Positions 10,975-20,408 of a stretch of 64,000 nucleotides of DNA are shown here, piece by piece. A program made the position numbers and the translations under genes. The stretch is from NCBI GenBank assembly GCA_036245525.1, contig BTPG01000001.1, positions 183,588,663 through 183,652,662 of the forward strand, given 5' to 3'. Origin of the DNA: Semisulcospira habei (Eukaryota; Mollusca; Gastropoda; Semisulcospiridae). Positions within the stretch are counted from its first letter, which is position 1. Each line of letters starts with the position of its first letter. The notes under the pieces are model-generated. The model was not told where the DNA came from, searched no databases, and worked only from the letters and a program-made list of their open reading frames with translations.

Positions 10975-13074
10975 ATGCCATTGACAAAGGAGGAAGAAAA
11001 ATATCAGACGGCACTAAACCGCACAATGCTTAATGAATCAGCTGATGCCACAATCCATTGCAAGACTGGAGGACAGCCTTTGTATTTTATGCACATACCA
11101 AAACCAAGAAAACCAACAACAGGGGCATCATCAGCCGTAATACGAAGAAGGTCTAAGGTATTAGCCCGTGCTAGAGCAAATATGTCTGGCGGATCAGAAG
11201 TGGATGAAGCTGAACAAATAACTGACGAGTTAAGACGAGAAAGAAATGAAAAAATGACTGCATTATTAGACAGAGCAGGCCATAGGCGATCCGTGTATGT
11301 CTGTAGAAAACAGGGTATTGCTCTGAGAACCAATCTAGGATTAAGCTGGTCCAAGTACAGAACATACAAACGCTTCATGAGAAGTATTGGTGTCAAACTT
11401 GAAAGTGAAAGAAAGGAAAGACAGACCCAGAAAGAAGCGCTCTGTGGCACAGTGACCATTGAACAAAAGAATCTGACTTTTGAAAACAAAGTCACAAACA
11501 AGAAAGAAAGCCAGAAAACGCCTGTCGCCTACATAGAGGATCTCACACATTTTGTTCCTGAACTGCTTGACAAGTTTGAAGCTGCAAATCTTCTTGAATG
11601 GCATGAACAAATACCAAATGATGAAATTTGGATAAAACTAGGAGGAGATCATGGCGGTAACAGTTATAAAACAATGCTTCAAGTTGCTAATCTCCAAAAC
11701 CCTAACTCTAAACACAATACGTTTTTGGTGTGTATGGCTAACTGTAAAGACAGTCATGAAAATCTTCAAACAATTTTGCAGCCGTTTAAAGAGCAGGTGT
11801 CACTTCTCCAAACCATGAAATGGAAAGAAAAACAGATACGTGTATTTCTGTTTGGCGATTATGATTTTCTCGTCAAACTCTTTGGTCTCTCAGGAGCACA
11901 AGGGGTCCACCCTTGTCTCTGGTATACTGCTTCGAAAAGTCAGCTACAAAGAGCTCCACATGAGCGAGTACAAGTGAAACAGAGAACGCTTAACAACATC
12001 AAGCGGGATTATAGGCGATACATGCGTGCAGGAGGAGACAAAAAGAATGCCAAAGGTTACAACAATGTTGTACATGAACCAATCTTTGATGTTGAGGTTT
12101 CGCAAACTGCACCACCATACCTCCATCTTCTGCTAGGTATAGTAAAAAAACATCATTCCCTCCTAGAGCAAGAATGCCACGAACTCGATAAAGTCATTGC
12201 TGAAAGACTGGCCGAGGGAAAGGAGGCACATGATGGAAACACACCTTTTGAAAAATACATTTCAGAAGTAAGAGTCATCAAAGAACTTGAAAAAAGAAAA
12301 CAGCTGACCGAGGGTATTGCAGTGTTCAGCGACAAGAGACACAATGAGAGTGTGAAGCATTTTGATGAACGACGTGAGCAGAAGATGCAGCGGGTAGCAG
12401 AATTCGAGGACAAAATAGAAGCTCTGAGAAAAGAGACAAAGTTGCCATTTCTGTGCGGACCTGTCACTTCTGGCCTTGACGAAGCACTAAAGAGGAATAA
12501 GATATTCATGCAAGCATACCATGGCCGTTCGTTTGTTGGCAACCACTGCCACCGTTACTTGAAGTATGATGTGTTCACTGATGTTGGTAACAGTGTTATC
12601 AGCAATACCATGAAGCTGACAGATGATCCTAAACTTCATGCAGCAGCGCATGACATTTCCTTAAAGTTCCGAATTCTGAACGACCTGTACTCACAAGTCC
12701 ATACTAATGTTTCTCACAAAATGCCGGTGAAGAGCAGAAATGAATCAATGCAAGACATCAATGACAAGATTGCAAACTACATGCGTTTTTTTCGAAGTAC
12801 TTTTCCAGCCAGTAGCATCATTCCGAAACAACATATCTTGGAATGTCACTGCGTTGACTTTATGACTAAGTGGGGATTTGGTTTAGCGCTTCATGGTGAG
12901 CAGGGAGGTGAAGAGAGTCACGCTACCATTAACATTTTAAAGAGTAGGACATTTGGCTTGCAAACAGAGGAGGAAAAACTCAGACTGCTCATGACCGAGC
13001 ACATGACACTCGTGTCACCGGTCCTCCACTCCGTCATTCCTCCAGTAGTAAAACAGAAAAAAATTCTCATATAA
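10975..13074 (+). CDS. RAG1/Chapaev-like DDE transposase core (ORF2)
   Basis: A 699-residue open frame, the longest in the window. Residue order resembles the RAG1 core. A first acidic site lies in KLGGDHGGNS (D225), followed by a conserved strand (NTFLVCMANCKDSHENL). A second acidic site is in IRVFLFGDYDFLVKL (D295/D297), aligning with the RAG1 stretch that ends GYDEKL around its second catalytic Asp. Next is the zinc-binding stretch VHPCLWYTAS, and a late acidic cluster LALHGEQGGEESHA (E642, E646, E647) that could supply the third catalytic residue. The position expected to hold the second cysteine of PCLWC is Tyr317, which may weaken zinc binding. No internal stop is present. The ATG at 10975 is only the first in-frame Met, and translation may begin earlier through the upstream frame. 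It catalyses cut-and-paste transposition by family analogy. Confidence 0.8.
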   Translation: MPLTKEEEKYQTALNRTMLNESADATIHCKTGGQPLYFMHIPKPRKPTTGASSAVIRRRSKVLARARANMSGGSEVDEAEQITDELRRERNEKMTALLDRAGHRRSVYVCRKQGIALRTNLGLSWSKYRTYKRFMRSIGVKLESERKERQTQKEALCGTVTIEQKNLTFENKVTNKKESQKTPVAYIEDLTHFVPELLDKFEAANLLEWHEQIPNDEIWIKLGGDHGGNSYKTMLQVANLQNPNSKHNTFLVCMANCKDSHENLQTILQPFKEQVSLLQTMKWKEKQIRVFLFGDYDFLVKLFGLSGAQGVHPCLWYTASKSQLQRAPHERVQVKQRTLNNIKRDYRRYMRAGGDKKNAKGYNNVVHEPIFDVEVSQTAPPYLHLLLGIVKKHHSLLEQECHELDKVIAERLAEGKEAHDGNTPFEKYISEVRVIKELEKRKQLTEGIAVFSDKRHNESVKHFDERREQKMQRVAEFEDKIEALRKETKLPFLCGPVTSGLDEALKRNKIFMQAYHGRSFVGNHCHRYLKYDVFTDVGNSVISNTMKLTDDPKLHAAAHDISLKFRILNDLYSQVHTNVSHKMPVKSRNESMQDINDKIANYMRFFRSTFPASSIIPKQHILECHCVDFMTKWGFGLALHGEQGGEESHATINILKSRTFGLQTEEEKLRLLMTEHMTLVSPVLHSVIPPVVKQKKILI

Positions 13075-13298
13075 CGCTGTTTAGCTGGCGTCGGTCTTGT
13101 GTATCTGTGAACAGAAACTCAGTATTGTTATTATGTCTAGTGTGTCAGCAAATGTGCTGAACCGCAAGGTATATTTAAAAACACTGTTGAATACTGTGAC
13201 CTGTGATGGACTAATCGGATTTTAGTACACGGAGGGCATTAGCAGTCTGTGGAATACCGGGACTACGGGCGAGAAATGCCAGAACGCGACCTGTCAGT

Positions 13299-13796
13299 GA
13301 CCTCATTAACCACCCTCCTGCTTCCGTCCCCCAGCGCGTAGCGAAAATCCGGTAAGTGATACTTACTGTAGGCATGCTGACCCTTATGCATGCAAGTGTG
13401 TTTCGTTGGGAAAAGTTACGTCTTCGTGTTATAGCTGTGGGAACTTTGTCAATTTCACAACAAACACCGACATCGTACATCAACAAATTCTCGTTCTCTT
13501 TATTTTCACCATAATCTGCTACACAAGTGTAAGTCGTAATGTTGTCATGTTTGGTATCGGTATGTAGGTAAGAATTTCAACTTTTGAACGATGCTACTTT
13601 CACAACAGTCACTTTAGGCTGAGATGTGTTATGAATACAAACGTGTAGGTAGTTGTTATAGCGCAGAGCTCCGGACACGCTGTATACAGCTCAGTTGCAA
13701 GTGCGATATAAATAGAATGAGCGAGCGAGAGGGTAATTTGACCTCGCTGCGCCTTATCTCTCTGGCCGCCTGAAGCGAACTAAGTGCTACGCGCAA
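13299..13796 (-). repeat. Right terminal inverted repeat of the RAG1-like transposon
   Basis: It is the complement of 9584-10079. The outer tip GCCTGAAGCGAACTAAGTG ends at 13796. Divergence from the left arm is a few percent by eye, including a small indel near AGGTCACATTCC / GGTAATTTGACC. Confidence 0.88.
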
Positions 13797-16300
13797 GCAC
13801 TGGCTGGTAAAGCCGTGTTCGGTGCGTTCAAGCAGACTGGAGGAGACGTCTAGGACCTTGGGCTTCGCAGGATACCTCCTCTTCGCTCCCGCCGCCGCTA
13901 GGCGTGGTTCTCGCTGTGTGGTCTTCGACTCCGCCTGCAGCTTTGGACTACGCGTTCAGCCTGGACTTCCGACCTTTCTCCAGGTCCTCGTGCACTCGGC
14001 CTCCAGGGAGTATCTCCAGTGCACCTGCGATGGAGTAGTTTCCAGTTCGGGCGCTGCCGTTCGTCTCCTCTTTGGCCCTTGGGTGCTCACTGCTTCGTGG
14101 ATGCAGTGGTACCTAGGTGCAGCCCCTGTCTCCCTGGCGTCTACCTACCTCGACGGCCTCCTTCTGCGCACCTTGGACGCGACCGGACTGCGGACAGGGA
14201 TGCCCTGATACGGCTGTGCTCGCGGTTGGGTGACGGGTCACCACAGGTAAGTCGGACCTCTCCCCCTCTCGTCGATTCGTCCAACTCGGCTTGGAGTTCG
14301 CCTTTGACCTCGACAGTGCGTTGCGGGGACCACGTATCCTCGTTGGCCGGCTAGCCCAGCAGGACGCAGCCTCTGCCAGAGTCGGGCTTCAGCTCCTTGG
14401 GTGTACTAGGAGGCGCCGCGTCTACACCCCCTCGGTCGTCTCTATGCCTGGCCGCTACAGCTGCAACTCCGGCTTCTCTGGCGTCCCTCCTCATCGTACC
14501 CTTGCCTCCGTTGATTCCCCCCCTCCTCCGGCTTTGGACGGACGCGTCGTGGCTTGCTTTGGGAGTCCCCCTGACCGCTCCGCCTCCTCTGCTCTCCTGT
14601 GTGTCGATGCAAGTCTTGCTGGGTGGGGAGCCTACCTGCTACCGCGGTTCCTCACGACGTCTGACCCCTGGCCGCCGGAGTACGCTGGAACCCACATCCA
14701 CGGGTTGGAGTCTGGCAAGCCTGCATCGCGTGGGAGGTACAACTCAGTCACCAGGAACTGCTCGTCCTCTCCGACAACGCGACAGTGGTGGCTTACTTCC
14801 AGTAACATGGCAGGACGCGCTCACCCTACCTATGCATGCTCCTCTACCATCTGTTGTGCTGGTGCGAGGACCGCAACCTTCCCTCCGTGCTCGACATCCC
14901 CGGCCGACAGTATGTCTTGACTGACTCACTCTTCCGACGCGGCCAGTTGCTACACACGGAGTGGACCTTTCGCCAGGACGTCTTCGGATGATCTGCGCGT
15001 GATGGGAGACACCTTGGTCGACCTGTTCACCACGAGGTGGAATCACCAGCTTCCCCCTACTTGTCTCCCTGATCCCAGACCCGCTGGCCTGGGCAGTCGT
15101 CGCACTGTCCTTTCCGTGGCACCGACTCATCACGTACGCGTACCCCCCGACAGTCCTCGTCCCCTTTTCCTCCTCAAGCTTCAGGGCTGCATTGCGGGCA
15201 TCCTACTGGTCGCTCCTTTCTCTTGGAACCGGTCCTAGACCACCGACCTTCTCAGCCTCGCCACGGACCTCCCACTGCTGCTTCCCGCGCCCCACTCGGT
15301 GCTCAAGCTACCGCGACTATTGCTGTTCCACCCGTGCCCGGAGCGCCTACTCCTTCACGCTTGGAGGTTGTGCGGCAGGCCTCGCCGCTACAGGCTTCTC
15401 GAGTGCTGCTGTGGAAGCTATTGCTACAGCCCGCAAACCCTCGACATGATGCCTCTACGAGGGAAGATGGCGAGTACTGTGCTCCTGGGCGGCGTCTGTC
15501 GCCACACGCCCCACCGACCTAACCCCCAGCTCGCGGACCTCTTCCTCTGGCTCTTCAGAGACCACGGATGGCCTGTTGTGGACATGCCTCTTCCTCATGC
15601 TTACTGGTGGCTCCCGCCACGGTGGCCCGAATTAGCGAGCTACACGCGCTTCAGCACGCCCTGCCTGCCTGCAGCTTCGAGCGGACCTTCCGTACAGCTC
15701 CTTACGGACCCTGCATTCATTGCCATGTCCATGTCTCCTTGGACAGCGCCACAGGTGATCACCTTACGGCCGCTGAGAGGGACGTACTTCCCCAGGAGAC
15801 CAGGCAACAAGATCCGGTGCAAGCCCTACACGTGTACCTACGCCGTCACTAGCCGTCTGGAATGGACGCACACGCCTCTTCTGCCGTTATCCGGCAGGAC
15901 TGACGCTACAGCCCAGACGATCTCTTCCTGGCTACGCTCAGTCATACGGTCCGCCTATCAGGATCCCTCCCCAAGGGAGCATAGAGGCTAAAGATACGTG
16001 CACACAAGGTACGCGCCATGGCCACATATGTCGCGTTCGACCGAAACTGTGCTGTCATACACATTGTGGCTGCCGTGGGCTGGCAGGCAAAATCTACCTT
16101 CGCCTGTTTCTTCTCAGAGATCTGGCAGGCCAGCGAGACTCCTCGCGTTGGTAGGGGACATCACTGCGGTGCAACACTCCTCCCGGCACCTCGGCGCCGT
16201 AGGTATACACCTACCTAGGGTCGTCGGGAGTTTGCGGCAAGGAGGACGGCTCTTGGGCCCTAAAGGTGTGCTGGGGCACGGCACCCTCCTCCTGTTCACA
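13797..16300 (+). pseudogene. Frame-broken RT, RNase H and tyrosine recombinase of DIRS copy 1
   Basis: This region aligns by eye with 19800-22400 of DIRS copy 2. An RT remnant is at ~13980-14200 (counterpart of the LMHPAARRYLRF region). An RNase H remnant lies at ~14520-14900, where pieces of the CVDTSLSGWG block survive out of frame. A tyrosine recombinase remnant runs from ~15400 (VEAIATARKPST) to 16160 (RKVRAM-like block, then FDRNCAVIHIVAAVGWQ). Here the nucleophile-region motif STFTRFY has become STFACFF, so the catalytic tyrosine is lost. Multiple frameshifts and stops are present. No functional product is expected. Confidence 0.75.
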
Positions 16301-16303
16301 ATT

Positions 16304-16400
16304 CTTCCATAAAGTCATATCATCGGTAATGTTTTTGAAGAAACAAATTCATTTTTCTCTAAAAGGTATTTTTTCGAAAAATACTTACCGATGACATGAC
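16304..16400. other. Internal complementary region of DIRS copy 1
   Basis: The first half (to ...GAAGAAACAAA) is the complement of the 5' tip at 5574. The second half (TTCATTTTTCTCT... ...GATGACATGAC) is the complement of the 3' tip at 16610-16660. Such a region templates circular intermediates in DIRS replication. Confidence 0.82.
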
Positions 16401-16440
16401 TCGGACGACCCTCCCACCTACCCCGCTCGCCGCTGGTGAG

Positions 16441-16658
16441 CCAAGTATCCTGACTGATTAGTCACACCGTGACTCGGAACCGGATGGGCAGTAATGGGAG
16501 ACAACTCTCGGCCCCCCTCGGGGTTCTCCGAGTGCCTCCCGGGTTGTGTGGTAACACAACGGGTTCTTAGGCTAGAATTGAGTAAGTAGTAGACACTTCC
16601 ATAAAGTCATGTCATCGGTAAGTATTTTTCGAAAAAATACCTTTTAGAGGAAAATGAA
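16441..16658 (-). repeat. Right inverted terminal repeat of DIRS copy 1
   Basis: It matches the complement of 5574-5765 and extends to the tip GAGGAAAATGAA at about 16658. It includes TCATCGGTAAGTATTTTTCG, a tip motif shared with DIRS copy 2. Confidence 0.82.
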
Positions 16659-17089
16659 TTTTTCATGGGATTTTTATTTTGCGGTGTCATAGTGTTGTTG
16701 TTTTTTTTAAACTGGCAATAACTATCAGTGTAAAAATGTACAAACATTATATTTAAATTAGTGCTTTTGTGTGCCTTCTGGGTACAATGGTTCCTTTGAC
16801 CTCCCTCATGCCTACAAGGGTCCGTGTAGCAAACCCCTGCTACCAATAACTTATATCGTGTACCTCTGTGTGTGTAGATATGAGAGAATCAGTCTACCAC
16901 TTCTGTCACTGCGTCTAGAGTAAATTCATCTCTCAAAGGATGCTTCTTGTCTTGTATGTCAGTCGTCTATGGTAGATTGAGTCAAAGTGTGCCAGATTTC
17001 CGCCTATTACCCTCTCAGCTTCCCCAACACACAGCTCCTGTTACTAAATTCAGGTAGCAAAAGGCAGACATATAAGCTGCATGCGTGCC
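16659..17089. other. Spacer between the two DIRS elements
   Basis: About 430 bases of intron with no recognised repeat or coding signal. An open frame on the - strand (16607-16846) has no domain and overlaps the DIRS terminus. Confidence 0.5.
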
Positions 17090-17287
17090 TTTGTTTCCTC
17101 AAAACACATTACCGATGATATTACTGATAGGGATATTGTCTAAGCTAGACTAATTTTAGCCAAAAATTGTTGTGTACATAGTAGGGGACGTAACAAGGGG
17201 CGCTATAGCCTAGGCCGTGACCCGAGTAGCCTCCACTCCATCCCATCCGGGCACGCGCCCACCGGATGCTCACCAATCTGTTTCTTC
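17090..17287 (+). repeat. Left inverted terminal repeat of DIRS copy 2
   Basis: It starts TTTGTTTCCTCAAAACAC. It matches the complement of 22628-22802, including TTTTGGCTGAAAT and CATCCCATCCGGGCACGCGC-type blocks. Confidence 0.88.
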
Positions 17288-18079
17288 GCTAGACGGTGGA
17301 AGGTTGTGTACATGGATTGCTCCTTCATAGGGAAGAAACTAGTGTTGGTGTTTACTACTTTCTTGGACACTTGGAAGTGCTAGCGGCTGTGTGCCTTGTG
17401 CTAGATGCTTGGACGCTTTAGCTGTGGTTTCTAGCCGGTTCTAGCGATTCTTAGGCCTGGAACGAGCCTTGTAGTGACTGGTGAGCTGTGCTCACGTACC
17501 GTGGCGGCTGTGTATGGTGTGACCGGTCATCGTGTGTCCTGAACTTTCAGCTTCGGTGCTGTTAGCCTTGTGCCCCCCACTCCGTGCCTGGAGCTAGCCT
17601 GGGACGCTTTGCCTGCGGAATAGCTCGTCGTTTCATGTTGTTCTCCACCAGACGAGCCTGTGACGTCATTGTGTCCGCTCCGACCGCTCCTGCAGTCACG
17701 GACCATGGACTTGGCCTAGCCGGCGGCGGACTGTACTTTTCCGGCGGTTCTTGCTGGCCTTGGTAGTGTTGGTCTTCACACTTGGTTGGTTTGTCGACGT
17801 CGCCATCATGTCAAGGTAAAACCTCGTTTCTTGCTCTCGGCCGGCGCTCGGGGAAGGGGAAGAGCGCCAGGCTTTGGCTTGCGCCGTATGCTTGGCTTGG
17901 TTTCGTTTTGTACGCACGGATATTGGTTGCGGACCTGCGGGGGTCATGCTCGCTCGTCTTTCATTGTACACCTTGTGCTGCAGTATGCAAGTCCGAACCT
18001 GCATGCGATGTGGGCAGTTTCAGTGGGCAAGTGATGAGCATACTGTCTGCCTACCCTGCTCCGGCTGTGCTTCTACGCA

Positions 18080-18838
18080 TCCTTGCGGGAGGTGCTGTGG
18101 TCCCAGCTATGGAGCTGGCGTGAACGGCCGACTCCTGTACGAGAACGAGCTCCAGCATCGGTGGCTGCCACAGACCCGATGAGTGGTAGTTCACCAGTTG
18201 TGGAGCCGCGAGAGGCAAAGGATAGACGTGAGCGGCCGACGCCAGCCCCAGTAACAACTCCAGCATCGGTGGCTGCCACAGACCCGACGAGTGGTATGTC
18301 ACCGGTTGTGGAGCCTCGAGCAGCGCGGGTTCCGATGCGAGAACAGACATCGTCCTGAGAACGAACTCCAGCATCGGTGACGGCCACAGACCCGACGAGT
18401 GGTTTGGCACCGGTTGTGGAACCTCGAACGACGCGGGATGGACTGACACGTGATCGGCCTCTACCGTCCCAAGAACGCACTCCAGCATCGTCGACTGCCA
18501 CAGGCCCGACGAGTGGTAGGTCATCGGTTGTGGAGCCTCGAGCGAGGGACCGTCTGACAGGTAAACAGTGGACGTCAGCCAAAGAACGAACTCCAGCATC
18601 GGTGGCTGCTACAGTCCCGACGAGTGGTACGCCATCGGTTGTGGAGCCTAGTAGAGCGGCACGGGAGAGACTCATGCGTGTTCAGCCGCCTTCAGCCCGG
18701 TTCCAGACAGCAGCCCAGGCACGAACTCCAGCATCGGTGGATGCCACAGACACGGCAAGTGGTGTCTCACCAGCTGTGGAGCCTCATAAGGAACACTTTA
18801 GGCCAGCCTCTTCCTCCTATGCCGCCACACGAAACTAG
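18080..18838 (+). CDS. Gag-like ORF1 region of DIRS copy 2 with tandem peptide repeats
   Basis: Six repeats of about 110 bases begin CTCCAGCATCGGTGGCTGCC near 18150, 18258, 18366, 18480, 18591 and 18726 (spacing 108-135). In the + strand frames each unit reads TPASVAATDPTSG followed by SPVVEPR or close variants. One long open piece is 18377-18838, and another frame covers 18083-18358, so a frame change or stop near 18358-18377 breaks the array. I infer a gag-like structural protein of the element from its position 5' of RT. No zinc knuckle was recognised. The 182- and 200-residue open frames on the opposite strand are antisense shadows of the same repeats. The arrays could also bind element RNA or protein. 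Confidence 0.6.
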
Positions 18839-19325
18839 CCTAGAGTTTCGGCGCCCCGATCCAAGGTCAGTGACCGGGGACAGCGTATGGATTGGCATTC
18901 GTGTCGAATGCGCGACCGCTCGCCAATAGAGAGATTGGCATGGGACGGGGCCACGACGACTTCACTTGCCCCATCTACCCTCCAGGGAGGATGAGCGTTC
19001 CACGGTTGGTAGAGCCAAGTGAACCCACATAGCTCGGCGACGCTCGCGCTCAGGGGACATGTCGACTCGCCGACGGACGGTTTCTCGCCACTCGATTTCC
19101 CGCTGATCTTCTCAAGCGACCTTTAGGTATGAACCAGACTCCGCTGTTCATCCTGCCACGGGACTTCTTTCGGACGTCGTCACTGTCGCGCTCTGCTCGG
19201 CGTTCCCAGTCCCGACATTCAGGACGTTCGATGTCCCCGCTTCGACACCCGGCTAGGCTTCTCTCCCGCACCAGGCGTTCCCGTTCCCCCCACTCCCAGC
19301 GTAACTGCCGGTCGGTACAACGAGT

Positions 19326-20312
19326 GTGTTATCGTCACGGAAGTCATCGCTTGACTCTGCGGTGGTGTTTTCTTCACGGCACCGCTCCCGAGGTAGGGCT
19401 TCTCCTACGGCTAGGCCCCCTAGGCGGGACTCTAGCGAGTCCCCTTCTCCCCGACATGGAAGAGAATGGCTTCTATGGATTTTATTGACCATCTCTGTAG
19501 GACTTCAGATCTCCTTTCGGTCTCCGCCCCCCCCCCCCCTCCCTTCCCTACGCCGTTCACCCGTGTGGACCTCGTTGTTGCCAGACCAGCTCCGAGCAGA
19601 CGCCTTGCGCATTGAGGTAGCAGCCTTGCTCCAGAAGGCCGCCACTGAGGTTGTGGCTTGCCACGACTCCCCAGTGTTCTACAACCGGCTCTTTGTGGTG
19701 CCCAAGCCGGGCGGCAAGTGGCGTCCCGTCATCGACCTCTCAGCGTTAAACAAGTTCATCGTCGCGCCGTCCTTTCGCATGGAGATCGCCCGAGCCCTGC
19801 GCGCCGCAGTGCAGCCCATGGACTTCGCCATCAGCTTGGACCTGTCTGATGCCTATCTGCATGTCCTCATGCATCCCGCTGCCAGACGGTATCTTCGCTT
19901 CGTCTTCGAGGGGGTGATCTACCAGTTTCGCGCGCTGCCCTTTGGACTCAACCTCAGTCCTTGGGTGTTCACCCGCATCATGGTCGTGGTGGTGGCCAGA
20001 GCCAGGCAAACATCTTCAAGCCCCACGTCGAACTACCTGGACGATCTTCTGCGAAACCAGTCCGAGGCAACCTTGAAGGTCGATCGAGACGCGCTTCTTC
20101 GCCTACTCGACACGCTTGGTTTCCTGGTCAACGCGGGCAAGTCCGACCTCGCGCCTTCCCGCCGCTTCATTTACCTAGGCATGGAGTTCTGCACCAACCT
20201 CAATGACGTCCGGCTACCGGAGAAAAGGATTCAGAAGCTGGCGACCATGGCACGACAGGTGTCTCAAAAGACGGCGATCCCCACAGACGTTGGCTTCAGC
20301 TTCTGGGACTGA
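19326..20312 (+). CDS. DIRS reverse transcriptase (copy 2)
   Basis: A 328-residue frame. The RT domain starts near residue 85 (VVACHDSPVFYNRLFVVPKP) and shows the DIRS/LTR-type blocks: WRPVIDLSALNKF, the first acidic motif ISLDLSDAYLH, LPFGLNLSPWVFTRI, and the catalytic box NYLDDLL at residues 236-242 (aspartates 239 and 240). Both catalytic motifs are intact. The frame ends prematurely at TGA 20310-20312. A one-base shift near 20303 lets the expected connection-region sequence continue in another frame until about 20430, after which RNase H returns to this frame. Residues before ~70 are an arginine/serine-rich leader and may not be the true start. Confidence 0.85.
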   Translation: MLSSRKSSLDSAVVFSSRHRSRGRASPTARPPRRDSSESPSPRHGREWLLWILLTISVGLQISFRSPPPPPLPSLRRSPVWTSLLPDQLRADALRIEVAALLQKAATEVVACHDSPVFYNRLFVVPKPGGKWRPVIDLSALNKFIVAPSFRMEIARALRAAVQPMDFAISLDLSDAYLHVLMHPAARRYLRFVFEGVIYQFRALPFGLNLSPWVFTRIMVVVVARARQTSSSPTSNYLDDLLRNQSEATLKVDRDALLRLLDTLGFLVNAGKSDLAPSRRFIYLGMEFCTNLNDVRLPEKRIQKLATMARQVSQKTAIPTDVGFSFWD

Positions 20313-20408
20313 TCAGTGCGGCAGCGGATCTGCATCCCCTAGGGCATCTCTACTCTCGCCCGCTGCAGCTACACCTTCTTCTACACTGGCGACCCAAGAC
20401 GGACGACC

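Larger units (their letters stand above)
9584..13796 (+). mobile_element. RAG1-like DNA transposon (N-RAG-TP / Chapaev / Transib-related)
   Basis: A 4.2 kb element nested in DIRS copy 1. Its ends are inverted repeats of about 500 bases starting CACTTAGTTCGCTTCAGGC (9584) with the matching complement ending at 13796. Between them are two frames on the + strand: a 224-residue protein with the RAG1 N-terminal cysteine motifs (10247-10921) and a 699-residue DDE transposase core (10975-13074). A clear target duplication is not visible: the flanks are ...GCTGA and CTACG.... Proteins joining a RAG1-like N-terminus to a transposase have been described for the N-RAG-TP elements of Aplysia, and this element fits that type. 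The near-identity of the two ends suggests fairly recent insertion. Confidence 0.82.
5574..16658 (+). mobile_element. DIRS-like tyrosine-recombinase retrotransposon, copy 1 (decayed, twice interrupted)
   Basis: The termini are inverted: about 190 bases at 5574-5765 match the complement of 16441-16658. An internal complementary region at 16304-16400 joins the complement of the 5' tip (TTTGTTTCTTC) to the complement of the 3' tip, which is the diagnostic DIRS layout for circularisation. The body contains a repetitive leader (6127-6960), a duplicated ORF1-like segment (7170-8225), and frame-broken RT, RNase H and tyrosine recombinase remnants (13797-16300). Subtracting the two nested elements leaves about 6.2 kb, normal for DIRS. 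The 5' terminus lacks about 15 bases that the internal region predicts. It is non-functional. Confidence 0.85.

Noticed and set aside
11004..12542. Antisense frames of 165, 89 and 129 residues over the transposase core
   Set aside because: Shadows of the 699-residue + strand frame.
9884..13486. Matching 88- and 91-residue frames at the two ends of the RAG1-like element
   Set aside because: They are the same sequence read from the two arms of the inverted repeat, with no domain. They are explained by the terminal repeats.
18051..18675. Open frames of 182 and 200 residues on the - strand with repeated TTGDIPLVGSVAATDAGV-like units
   Set aside because: They are antisense reads of the tandem repeats of the DIRS gag-like region. 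The + strand frames sit in the correct order with RT and the recombinase.
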